Origin: DATGHS01 sp035307785
Lineage (GTDB): Bacteria; Planctomycetota; Planctomycetia; Gemmatales; Gemmataceae
Assembly: GCA_035307785.1 (NCBI GenBank)
Contig: DATGHS010000296.1
Coordinates: 1-19,278, forward strand
DNA length: 19,278 nt
Direction of reading: 5' to 3'
Translations under genes and position numbers: made by a program
Notes under the pieces: model-generated
Databases searched by the model: none
What the model saw: the letters and a program-made list of their open reading frames with translations, nothing else
What the model was told of the DNA's origin: nothing
Part shown: piece after piece, positions 7,417-13,510 of the stretch
Layout of the letters: each line of letters starts with the position of its first letter
Numbering within the stretch: position 1 is the stretch's first letter

Positions 7417-7632
7417 ATGGGGATCACAACAGTGCTGCTGGCAGCCAGTTTGTTCGCCGGCCAGGAACCAAAGGTGGAAGTGCAAAAGGGATGGATCATT
7501 GAGACACGCGGCTACACCCATCACCTGGATTCAAAGCCGCCGGAGCCGCCAATTCAGGTGGACGCAATCGAAGGCATTTACGTGGATGACCTGCGCGCTT
7601 ACATCGAAAGTCTGAAGAAGGAAAAGCGCTGA
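7417..7632 (+). CDS. Small exported hypothetical protein
   Basis: The 71-residue product starts MGITTVLLAASLFAGQE, a short hydrophobic segment that looks like a signal peptide with a cut near the AGQ. The mature part of about 55 residues is charged (VEVQKGWIIETRGYTHHLDS, then a Pro-rich linker) and ends in an amphipathic helix, YVDDLRAYIESLKKEKR. A GGGGAAG ribosome site lies about 9 nt upstream of the ATG, which supports this start. No family is recognised. It lies upstream of the PQQ-like propeller gene in the same direction with a 137-bp gap, so co-transcription is possible but unproven. Confidence 0.65.
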   Translation: MGITTVLLAASLFAGQEPKVEVQKGWIIETRGYTHHLDSKPPEPPIQVDAIEGIYVDDLRAYIESLKKEKR

Positions 7633-7769
7633 GTTAAGAACTCCTTCGGGGAACTGGGGAATTCGGCGATTTCTCGCACGTTTATTTGGCTCAAATTCAT
7701 ATAGTCCTTATCGAGCCCTTTTCGACCCCGGACAGTCCACTGGACGCTTCCCGTTCCCGGAGGTTTGCC

Positions 7770-9353
7770 ATGCCCACTTTGCTTTTGCGATTCGGGATTG
7801 GCATCGTTGCCTGTGTGGTTTGCTTCGCGCTTCCGGCGCGCAACTTCGCCGACGACTGGCCCATGTGGGGCCGTGATTGGTCGCATTACGCGGTCAGCCC
7901 CGAGAAGGGCGCGCCGGTCGATTTCGCGTTCGATGTCGTGAGCGAGGGCAAGCTGGTCAGTCGAGCCAAGAACATCGCCTGGTCGACGAGAATAGGGGAT
8001 CGCCCATACGGTACTCCGGTCATTGCGGATGGCATGATATGGGTTGGCACAAGTCAGCCGTACGGCACGGCAAAGAACGACGATAACACGGTCCTCATGT
8101 GTTTTCGAGAGCACGACGGCAAGCTGTTGTACCAACATGCTTCGCCGCGGAATGGAAAGGCACAAGGTCCAGAAAAACCCGCGAAAGACATTATCGAAGC
8201 TTTGGGCCGAGTTTTTTTGCCGCAACCGGAAATTGACGTTCGGATGCGATGCTCTCCGCTGGTGGAAGGCAACCGGCTGTGGCACATCAATTACCGCAGC
8301 GAGGTCGAGTACCTAGATCTGCGTCCGCTCAAGCGCGGTACGGGCGATCCGAAGGTCCTTTGGTCGGTAGACATGCGCAAGGAGTTCGGTGTGGGACCGG
8401 CCTTGCCATGGTGCCCAGCGCTAGCCGGCTTGGCACCGTCAGTAGTCGGATATAAAGATTGGCTTTACATCTCGACCGCTAATGGCGACGAAAGTGCCAC
8501 TGGGCTCGCTTCAGACGCGCCCTCATTGCTCTGCCTCGAAAAAGCGACGGGTAAACTGGTCTGGAAGGATAATTTGCCGGGTAAGAATATCATTCAGTTC
8601 CAGATGTCCACTCCACTCGTAATGGAAGTGAAAGGTCGTGCCCAAGTTATTTTCGGCCAGGGCGACGGCTGGATTCGTTCCTTCGATGCAAAAACCGGAG
8701 CGCTCATTTGGAAGTGCGATCTAAACCGCAAGGACGCAAAATTCAGTTACGGGCGAAGCAACAACGAACGAAATTACATCGTCGCCACGCCGGTCGCGTA
8801 CGATGGCCGCGTCTACGTTGCGACTGGACAAGACACAGGCAAAGAGGGCTACGGCTGCCTGTTCTGCATCGACCCGACTCGCGAGGGAGATGTCAGCCGC
8901 GAATTGGAGGCCGAGCCTGGAAAAGGCAAGCGAAATGCCAACTCGGCCGTGGTATGGTCGACACGCGAGGCGAAGGCTCCCTCCGAGCCCAAGTCGCTTG
9001 CCGGGCGCGAGTATCTGTTCGGCAACACCATATGCACGTGTGTAATTCACGAGGGTCTGGTCTACGCCGCCGAAACTGGCGGCTGGCTCCATTGCTTTGA
9101 TGCCAGAACCGGAGAGCATCTGTGGGTTCACGATGCCCGAGCGGGGATTCAGAAATCGCCGCTCTGCGTGGACGGGAAAGTGTACGTCGCCGACGAAGAC
9201 GGCGAAATTTTAATCTTCGCGTGCGGCCTGCAAAAGAAGCTCCTGGGCACTGTTGATGTGGGCCAAGAGATCAGGGCCAATCCTATTTTCGCCAACGGCA
9301 CGCTGTATCTCGCATCGGATAGGGATCTCTTCGCCATCCGGGAGAAGAAATGA
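7770..9353 (+). CDS. Secreted PQQ-like beta-propeller repeat protein
   Basis: A 527-residue protein with an N-terminal signal peptide (MPTLLLRFGIGIVACVVCFA, predicted cut after NFA) and mature start DDWPMWGRD, a common opening of planctomycete PQQ-repeat proteins. Propeller blades are visible as GTPVIADGMIWVGT, DAKTGALIWKCDL, ATPVAYDGRVYVATGQD, DARTGEHLWVHD, SPLCVDGKVYVADEDGE and ANPIFANGTLYLASD, with the typical A..G.W and Y.A/V pattern. There is no recognisable dehydrogenase active site, so it is probably a non-enzymatic or binding propeller rather than a quinoprotein dehydrogenase. Cysteines are numerous for an exported protein. The ATG at 7770 is chosen over an upstream in-frame start at 7686 because CCCGGAGG lies 7 nt before it and the signal peptide begins there. 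Confidence 0.87.
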   Translation: MPTLLLRFGIGIVACVVCFALPARNFADDWPMWGRDWSHYAVSPEKGAPVDFAFDVVSEGKLVSRAKNIAWSTRIGDRPYGTPVIADGMIWVGTSQPYGTAKNDDNTVLMCFREHDGKLLYQHASPRNGKAQGPEKPAKDIIEALGRVFLPQPEIDVRMRCSPLVEGNRLWHINYRSEVEYLDLRPLKRGTGDPKVLWSVDMRKEFGVGPALPWCPALAGLAPSVVGYKDWLYISTANGDESATGLASDAPSLLCLEKATGKLVWKDNLPGKNIIQFQMSTPLVMEVKGRAQVIFGQGDGWIRSFDAKTGALIWKCDLNRKDAKFSYGRSNNERNYIVATPVAYDGRVYVATGQDTGKEGYGCLFCIDPTREGDVSRELEAEPGKGKRNANSAVVWSTREAKAPSEPKSLAGREYLFGNTICTCVIHEGLVYAAETGGWLHCFDARTGEHLWVHDARAGIQKSPLCVDGKVYVADEDGEILIFACGLQKKLLGTVDVGQEIRANPIFANGTLYLASDRDLFAIREKK

Positions 9354-9370
9354 ATGCCACGACGAGTGAC

Positions 9371-9398
9371 CCGCGGGGCTCCTAGACTCGCTCCGCGG
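9371..9398. repeat. Hairpin repeat copy 1
   Basis: Left stem 9371-9379 pairs with 9390-9398 over 9 bp, with one G/T position. It lies 17 nt after the propeller gene stop and just past the receiver gene stop (convergent). A diverged copy lies at 9799-9826. It could act as a transcription terminator for either gene. Confidence 0.6.
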
Positions 9399-9411
9399 CT
9401 TGGGGAAACTG

Positions 9412-9777
9412 TTACGAGTTTGGCTGCATCCATCCCTTCAACTCCACAGGCAACCGCTCCACGAATTGGCTGCGTGCCAGCACCGGGTCGCCGCCTGCAG
9501 CGCGGGCGGCTTGGAGTGTGGTAGTATCGACGTGGGAGCCGTAAGCGACGATGCGCATGGCCGGCGCGATGTGGCGAAGCTGCGCTACGGTATCAGCAAT
9601 GGATGGCCCAGCGAGTGCAAGATCAAGGATGACGCAAGTCGGCGCTTGCTTGCGGGCCAGGTCGAGTAGTGCGGGGACGGTCTTCGCCGAGCGCAATTCC
9701 AGACCAAGGTCGCGGCCGGTGCCGACGATCCGGCTAGTGAAGATCAGGTCATCGCAAAGTAAAAGTCCGGCCGCCAT
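9412..9777 (-). CDS. Degenerate single-domain response-regulator receiver
   Basis: The 121-residue product has the receiver layout: acidic pair Asp9-Asp10 after the first strand (LLLCDD), the phospho-acceptor Asp52 in CVILDLALAG, a VAYGSH segment where the conserved Ser/Thr would be, and ARAAGGDPVLARSQF where the conserved Lys-Pro should lie. That last site reads Ala-Arg-Ser, so the invariant lysine seems replaced and the following proline is absent. Phosphorylation-coupled switching may be altered. There is no output domain, so it would act by protein contact. It lies 77 nt downstream of the P-II gene in the same direction, which suggests but does not prove co-transcription. No histidine kinase is present in the window. 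Confidence 0.7.
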   Translation of the reverse strand: MAAGLLLCDDLIFTSRIVGTGRDLGLELRSAKTVPALLDLARKQAPTCVILDLALAGPSIADTVAQLRHIAPAMRIVAYGSHVDTTTLQAARAAGGDPVLARSQFVERLPVELKGWMQPNS

Positions 9778-9798
9778 GTTAATCTCCGCGGTTGCGAT

Positions 9799-9826
9799 CC
9801 GCAGGGCTCGAAGACTCGCCTTGCGG
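9799..9826. repeat. Hairpin repeat copy 2
   Basis: Left stem 9799-9807 pairs with 9818-9826 over 9 bp, with one G/T position. It is related to the copy at 9371-9398 through the loop and 3' flank (AGACTCGC and GCGGCTTGG shared). One stem position is a compensated change (G-C in copy 1, A-T here). It lies between the P-II stop and the receiver start. Confidence 0.6.
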
Positions 9827-9854
9827 CTTGGAAATTACCACCACTCATCATTCA

Positions 9855-10202
9855 TTAGATCGCTTCAGGCCCGCGTTCGCCGGTGCGGATACGGATGCAG
9901 TCTTCCAGCGGTAGGATGAAGATCTTGCCGTCGCCGATGCGGCCTTCGGGGCCGGTGCGGCCGGCTTCCATGATGGCATTCACCGTCGGCTCGACGAAGT
10001 CCTCGTTCACCGCGATCTGCAGTTGCACTTTCCGCAGCAGATTCACGGTTAGTTCGTGGCCGCGGTAGACTTCGCTGTGCCCTTTTTGCCGGCCGAAGCC
10101 TTGCACGTCTACGATCGTGAGGCGGAAGACTTCGACCTTGGCCAGCGCTTCCTTCACGGCTTCGAGCTTCTGCGGCTGAACGATGGCGAGGATGAGTTTC
10201 AT
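9855..10202 (-). CDS. P-II family nitrogen regulatory protein lacking the uridylylation tyrosine
   Basis: A 115-residue P-II (GlnB/GlnK) homologue. The family normally senses 2-oxoglutarate and ATP/ADP and controls ammonium transport or glutamine synthetase. The T-loop reads GFGRQKGHSEVYRGHELTV (35-53): Tyr46 is present, but position 51, the uridylylated Tyr in enteric P-II, is Leu, and position 49 is His rather than Ser. The B-loop reads RTGPEGRIGDGKIF, three residues longer than the usual TGKIGDGKIF. The C-loop signature IRIRTGERG is intact. The ATG at 10202 is chosen because MKLILAIVQP matches family N-termini; the frame runs open to 10283 through a hairpin and is unlikely to code. Neither an amtB nor a glnA gene is in the window. 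Confidence 0.9.
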   Translation of the reverse strand: MKLILAIVQPQKLEAVKEALAKVEVFRLTIVDVQGFGRQKGHSEVYRGHELTVNLLRKVQLQIAVNEDFVEPTVNAIMEAGRTGPEGRIGDGKIFILPLEDCIRIRTGERGPEAI

Positions 10203-10222
10203 GATGGCTCTCAGGAGCCATG

Positions 10223-10273
10223 AGCGCAAGCGACTGGACCGGGGTTGCGGTCCCTCATCCGGTCGCTTGCGCT
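10223..10273. repeat. Inverted repeat between maf and the P-II gene
   Basis: Perfect 12-bp arms at 10223-10234 and 10262-10273 (AGCGCAAGCGAC and its complement) enclose a second hairpin, GGACCG/CGGTCC. It lies 20 nt after the maf stop and 21 nt before the P-II start. It could be a terminator or attenuator, or a dispersed palindrome. A separate 7-bp hairpin (ATGGCTC/GAGCCAT) lies at about 10204-10221, overlapping the P-II ribosome-site region. Confidence 0.75.
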
Positions 10274-10292
10274 TCCGGCTCAAAACAAAGAA

Positions 10293-10895
10293 TTACAGCG
10301 CACCCCTCAGCGAGTTCGGCATCCAATCCAGCATTTTTTCCAGCGATTCCATCGGCAGGCCGATGACGTTGCTCACGCTGCCTTGCACCACGCGCGTGTA
10401 CGGGTCGGTAGCGCCTTCGATGGAATATGCCCCGGAGCAGCCGACCCAGCGGTTGGTGGCGATGTAGGCCTCCAATTCCGCGTCGGTAAACTTCTTCACG
10501 GTTACCAGGCTGACTTCCTGCCAGGCGAGTTGCCATTCTTCAGGGCGTTTCCACAGACAGACGCCGGTCCAAAGTTCGTGAACGGTGCCGCCGAGCATGC
10601 GGATGATGCGGCGGGCGTCGTCGGCATCGGTGGGCTTGCCAATGACTTCACCGTTGTGCCATCCGACCGTGTCGGCCGTGAGGATGACGCCGGCGTTCAC
10701 TTGCGCGGCCACGGCGGCCGCTTTCAGCCAGGCCACTTCCTGCACGTATTGCCGGCAACTGGCGAAGCGGGCTTGCGTGGGCTCATCGATGTTGGCGGGC
10801 AGCACGTCGAAGGAATAGCCGGCCTCGGCCAGCAGCTTGCGGCGATCGCGCGAGCCGCTGGCCAGGATCAAGCGGAATGGCAACGGCTTGCCCAT
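10293..10895 (-). CDS. maf: Maf-family nucleoside triphosphate pyrophosphatase
   Basis: A 200-residue Maf (HAM1-like fold) house-cleaning enzyme, which hydrolyses non-canonical or pyrimidine NTPs to NMP and pyrophosphate. The substrate loop LASGSRDRRKLL (residues 10-21), DEPTQ (37-41), ADTVGW (about 73-78), VIGKP, and the C-terminal GSVSNVIGLPME follow the family order. The usual KAGAY segment reads GCSGAYSIEG, a mild divergence. Length is normal. The start codon lies 28 bp inside the end of the upstream heptosyltransferase gene, so translation is probably coupled. An inverted repeat follows its stop. The nucleotide specificity subgroup (YhdE-like or YceF-like) cannot be settled by eye. Confidence 0.88.
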   Translation of the reverse strand: MGKPLPFRLILASGSRDRRKLLAEAGYSFDVLPANIDEPTQARFASCRQYVQEVAWLKAAAVAAQVNAGVILTADTVGWHNGEVIGKPTDADDARRIIRMLGGTVHELWTGVCLWKRPEEWQLAWQEVSLVTVKKFTDAELEAYIATNRWVGCSGAYSIEGATDPYTRVVQGSVSNVIGLPMESLEKMLDWMPNSLRGAL

Positions 10896-11938
10896 GTGAA
10901 CAGCGCCTCTTCAAGAACAGGCCAAAGCCGGTCGGGCGTGAGTTCGTGCATGCACTCGAGCCGGCCGCAGCGCTTGCGGTAGCTGCCCGCGCACCAAACG
11001 CTGGTTGGCACCGCGTGGTGAAACTGCCCGTACGGGCCGTGCAGCCCCACCTCAGTACAGGTATACGGCGCGACAACGGGCCTGCCGAGTGCGGCCGCAA
11101 GGTGCAGCGGGCCGCTGTCGTTGGCCAACACCACATCGGCGAGCGAGAGGAGCGCGGCGAGTTGGGGAAGGGTGGTTTTGCCGCTGAGGTCCCGCTTCGA
11201 CTCGGCAATCGCCTGGCTGACAGCGTGGGACACGCCGCGTTCATCAGTAGAGCCAACTAGAATAGCGGTGCCGCCGAAGTTGGTTTGGGCGCGACGGGCC
11301 ACGGCCGCGAAATGCTCGGGCGGCCAGCGCTTCGTCGGCCAGCGCGAACCAGGACTGATCGCAAGCCAGGGGCGAGGGGCATTCGCCAGGCGCTGGGCAG
11401 CCCAGCTGCGGGCGCAATCGGAAATCGGAAGAATAAAACACTTGTCGAGATGGCCGACGCCCAGGGCTTCGGCGACGACCCAGTAGCGATCGACGGCGTG
11501 GCGTTTAGCGGGGGACCCCCCGGGTCCCCCGCTAAACAACGGGATCGGCAAGACATCGGTGTAAGAAAACCTCGCGCCTTCACGTGCGGTCTGTAAACCT
11601 ACTCGTCGCGGAGCACGGGTTGCGGCCGTCATGAGCCCGGTGCGCAGCAGGCCTTGCAAGTCGATGACGAGATCGAATTTTCGCCGATAAAGTTCGCGGG
11701 CCAAGGCGGGAAATGTGCGGAGGCCGTTTTTGCGGTCGAAGGCCAGAACCTCATTCAATTCGCGATGGCCTTCGAGTAGCGACGCGTACGTCTGGTTCAC
11801 CACCCACGTGATTTTGGCTTGCGGAAAACGGAGGCGCAGCGCGTGCAACACCGGCAGGCTGTGAACGATATCTCCCAGGGCGCTGGGCTTGACAAACGCG
11901 ATGTTGCGGGCTTCGCAACTGTCGAGAAGTGGATTCAT
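10868..11938 (-). CDS. GT9 heptosyltransferase (LPS core, WaaC-like)
   Basis: A 356-residue GT9-family glycosyltransferase that should transfer heptose from ADP-heptose onto a lipid A-linked core at the inner membrane. The N-terminal Rossmann motif FVKPSALGDIVHSLPVL (14-30) and DLVIDLQGLLRTGLM (about 88-102) are typical. The C-terminal domain has ISPGSRWPTKRWP and LANDSGPLHLAAALGRPVVAPY, the nucleotide-sugar binding signature. Residues 135-145 (FSGGPGGSPAK) are encoded by a 35-bp perfect palindrome and look like an in-frame insertion just before the conserved HAVDRYWVVAEALG. The gene overlaps maf by 28 bp. No strong ribosome site is seen; GGA lies about 12 nt upstream. The acceptor is unknown. 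Confidence 0.88.
   Translation of the reverse strand: MNPLLDSCEARNIAFVKPSALGDIVHSLPVLHALRLRFPQAKITWVVNQTYASLLEGHRELNEVLAFDRKNGLRTFPALARELYRRKFDLVIDLQGLLRTGLMTAATRAPRRVGLQTAREGARFSYTDVLPIPLFSGGPGGSPAKRHAVDRYWVVAEALGVGHLDKCFILPISDCARSWAAQRLANAPRPWLAISPGSRWPTKRWPPEHFAAVARRAQTNFGGTAILVGSTDERGVSHAVSQAIAESKRDLSGKTTLPQLAALLSLADVVLANDSGPLHLAAALGRPVVAPYTCTEVGLHGPYGQFHHAVPTSVWCAGSYRKRCGRLECMHELTPDRLWPVLEEALFTWASRCHSA
11503..11537. repeat. 35-bp perfect palindrome inside the heptosyltransferase gene
   Basis: Arms 11503-11518 and 11522-11537 are perfect 16-bp reverse complements with a 3-nt CCC loop. The central part is G/C runs (GGGGGACCC / GGGTCCCCC). It lies fully inside the coding frame and encodes FSGGPGGSPAK without a stop. 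It is a strong hairpin in both DNA and RNA. Confidence 0.95.
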
Positions 11939-11965
11939 GGCGCGATTCCATTCGCGGAAGAAACA

Positions 11966-12019
11966 TAGAACGGAATTTATTCCGTTCGATATTACGGGAA
12001 CGGAATAAATTCCGTTCTA
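11966..12019. repeat. Perfect inverted repeat with 21-bp arms
   Basis: Arms 11966-11986 and 11999-12019 are perfect reverse complements around a 12-nt loop. Each arm is nearly palindromic itself (AACGGAAT ... ATTCCGTT). It lies between the MFS gene stop at 12023 and the heptosyltransferase start at 11938, both on minus. It could terminate the MFS transcript or be a mobile palindromic repeat. Confidence 0.93.
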
Positions 12020-12022
12020 CGT

Positions 12023-13387
12023 TCACTCTTGCCTTATCCTCAACGTCAGCAAAAACACAACCGTCATCAGCACCGCCCCCACAATGTACGGCAGCACATG
12101 GGCCGAGTCGAGGAAGAACAACGACGGGCCCAGGGCCGGACCAATAATTCGCGCCAGAGCCGAGGCGGATTGGTTGGCTCCCAGGATTTCGCCTTGCCGC
12201 GTTGGATCGGCTCGTTTCGAGATTAGCGCTTGCACGGAGGGGGTCATCAGTGCGAAGCCCGTCACCAGAACGGCCAGTATGACCATCGCCAGCGCAAGGG
12301 CATGACCGAGCGATCCGAACTGGCCCTGCGACAGGAATACCATCATGGCAATGACGCCACACAGGCCGCAGACCATCAGCAGGGTGCCGGCGCGCATGAA
12401 GCGCACTTCGCCGATTTTCCGCACAAAACGGCGGTAGAAGAAACCCTGCACCAGCAAGAGCGTAAAGCCGACGTAGGCGAAGATCAGCGAACTCTTGCGA
12501 AAGATTTCGTCGCGCTGCTCGGCCGTCATTTCCAGAATCTTCAGCACCTTGCCGCCACCAGAGAACAGGAACTGATTCACCAACGCCAGCGTCGACTCCA
12601 GCGAGCCAAAGGCCACGGTGGCCAGAAAGAACGTAATAATGAGCGCTCCAATGGCCGGCGTGCGCAGCGCTTGTAGGAGGCTGCCGAATTTCAGCCAGTG
12701 CCGTCGGCCCACGTCGCCCTGGGCCTTGCGGACAGTTTCGGGCAGCAGCCAGAGCGCCAGGCAGAGGGCGATGAATGATAAAATCGCGGCCGCTCCGCCG
12801 GGCGCCGCCTTCGATTCGACAAAGAGCGAGGCAAAGCACAGGAGCGGCCCAAACGTGAAGCCGATGCCGAAAGCCGCACCGATAAGCGCCATGCCGCGGG
12901 AGCGATTTTCCAGCGTGGTGGTGTCGGCGATCACGGCCTGCGCCGTGGAGATCGTCGCGCCCGCGATACCGGCGCCGACACGGGAAATGAGGATCAGCAG
13001 GATTCCCAGCTCAGCATGGCCGGCGAAGCCGATGTACGACGCATAGCCAAACAGGCTGTAGAAGACCACCGAGCCGGCAAGGCCGAGCAGCAAGATCGGC
13101 CGGCGGCCAATCCGGTCCGATATCCGGCCCCAGATGGGGGCGAAGAGGAACTGCATTAGCGAGAACGAGGCCATCAGCACCGCAAGCATGAGGCCGACGC
13201 GTTCCGGGTTATTCGGGAAAAGCGGCACCAGCAGATCGACGGCGTACAGCGGTAACAACGGCAAGACGATGCCGAAACCGAGCAGATCGATGAAAACGAC
13301 CAGAAAGACGATGAACATGGCCCGGCGCGCAGCCCGCGCCGGATCGGTGGCGGAAGTCGGAGTTGCTAGGGAGGATTCCTGATTCAT
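12023..13387 (-). CDS. MFS drug/metabolite exporter (TetA-like, DHA1)
   Basis: A 454-residue inner-membrane protein with about 12 hydrophobic segments, starting with AMFIVFLVVFIDLLGFGIVL after a 23-residue hydrophilic N-terminus. The MFS motif A is clear in the first cytoplasmic loop: WGRISDRIGRRPILLLGL at about 86-103. ISRVGAGIAGATISTAQAVI matches the fourth helix of the TetA-like proton antiporters, and FGIGFTFGPLL the fifth-helix antiporter motif. A longer periplasmic insertion (about 275-300, GGGKVLKILEMTAEQRDEIF) occurs in the second half. It should export a small molecule by proton antiport. It lies downstream of the KS/GH3 operon, separated by a large hairpin, so it may export that pathway's product; this is inference. 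No Shine-Dalgarno site is visible at the ATG. Confidence 0.92.
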   Translation of the reverse strand: MNQESSLATPTSATDPARAARRAMFIVFLVVFIDLLGFGIVLPLLPLYAVDLLVPLFPNNPERVGLMLAVLMASFSLMQFLFAPIWGRISDRIGRRPILLLGLAGSVVFYSLFGYASYIGFAGHAELGILLILISRVGAGIAGATISTAQAVIADTTTLENRSRGMALIGAAFGIGFTFGPLLCFASLFVESKAAPGGAAAILSFIALCLALWLLPETVRKAQGDVGRRHWLKFGSLLQALRTPAIGALIITFFLATVAFGSLESTLALVNQFLFSGGGKVLKILEMTAEQRDEIFRKSSLIFAYVGFTLLLVQGFFYRRFVRKIGEVRFMRAGTLLMVCGLCGVIAMMVFLSQGQFGSLGHALALAMVILAVLVTGFALMTPSVQALISKRADPTRQGEILGANQSASALARIIGPALGPSLFFLDSAHVLPYIVGAVLMTVVFLLTLRIRQE

Positions 13388-13418
13388 ACAGGTTTATTAT
13401 GGAAACGGCCGATGCGTG

Positions 13419-13502
13419 TCAGAGCCGCGCACGGAGCGCAGCACAGTAAGCGGCCAGTCGGTGTTTGCCGCTTACTGCGCTGCGCTCCGTGCGCGGCTCT
13501 GA
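13419..13502. repeat. Large inverted repeat (35-bp arms) after the GH3 gene
   Basis: Arms 13419-13453 and 13468-13502 match as reverse complements at 34 of 35 positions with a 14-nt loop. It starts 8 nt beyond the GH3 stop codon and ends 31 nt before the MFS start codon. The very GC-rich stem could end transcription of the upstream operon or protect its 3' end. There is no U-tract. Confidence 0.93.
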
Positions 13503-13510
13503 TCACTGAG

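Noticed and set aside
11503..11537. The GC-rich palindrome as a transcription terminator
   Set aside because: It lies in the middle of an intact coding frame and is not followed by a U-tract; premature termination there would destroy the gene's product.
11751..12839. A 362-codon minus-strand frame spanning the MFS and heptosyltransferase junction
   Set aside because: It is out of frame with both recognised genes and runs through the 11966-12019 palindrome; the translation is low-complexity with no membrane helices or motifs.
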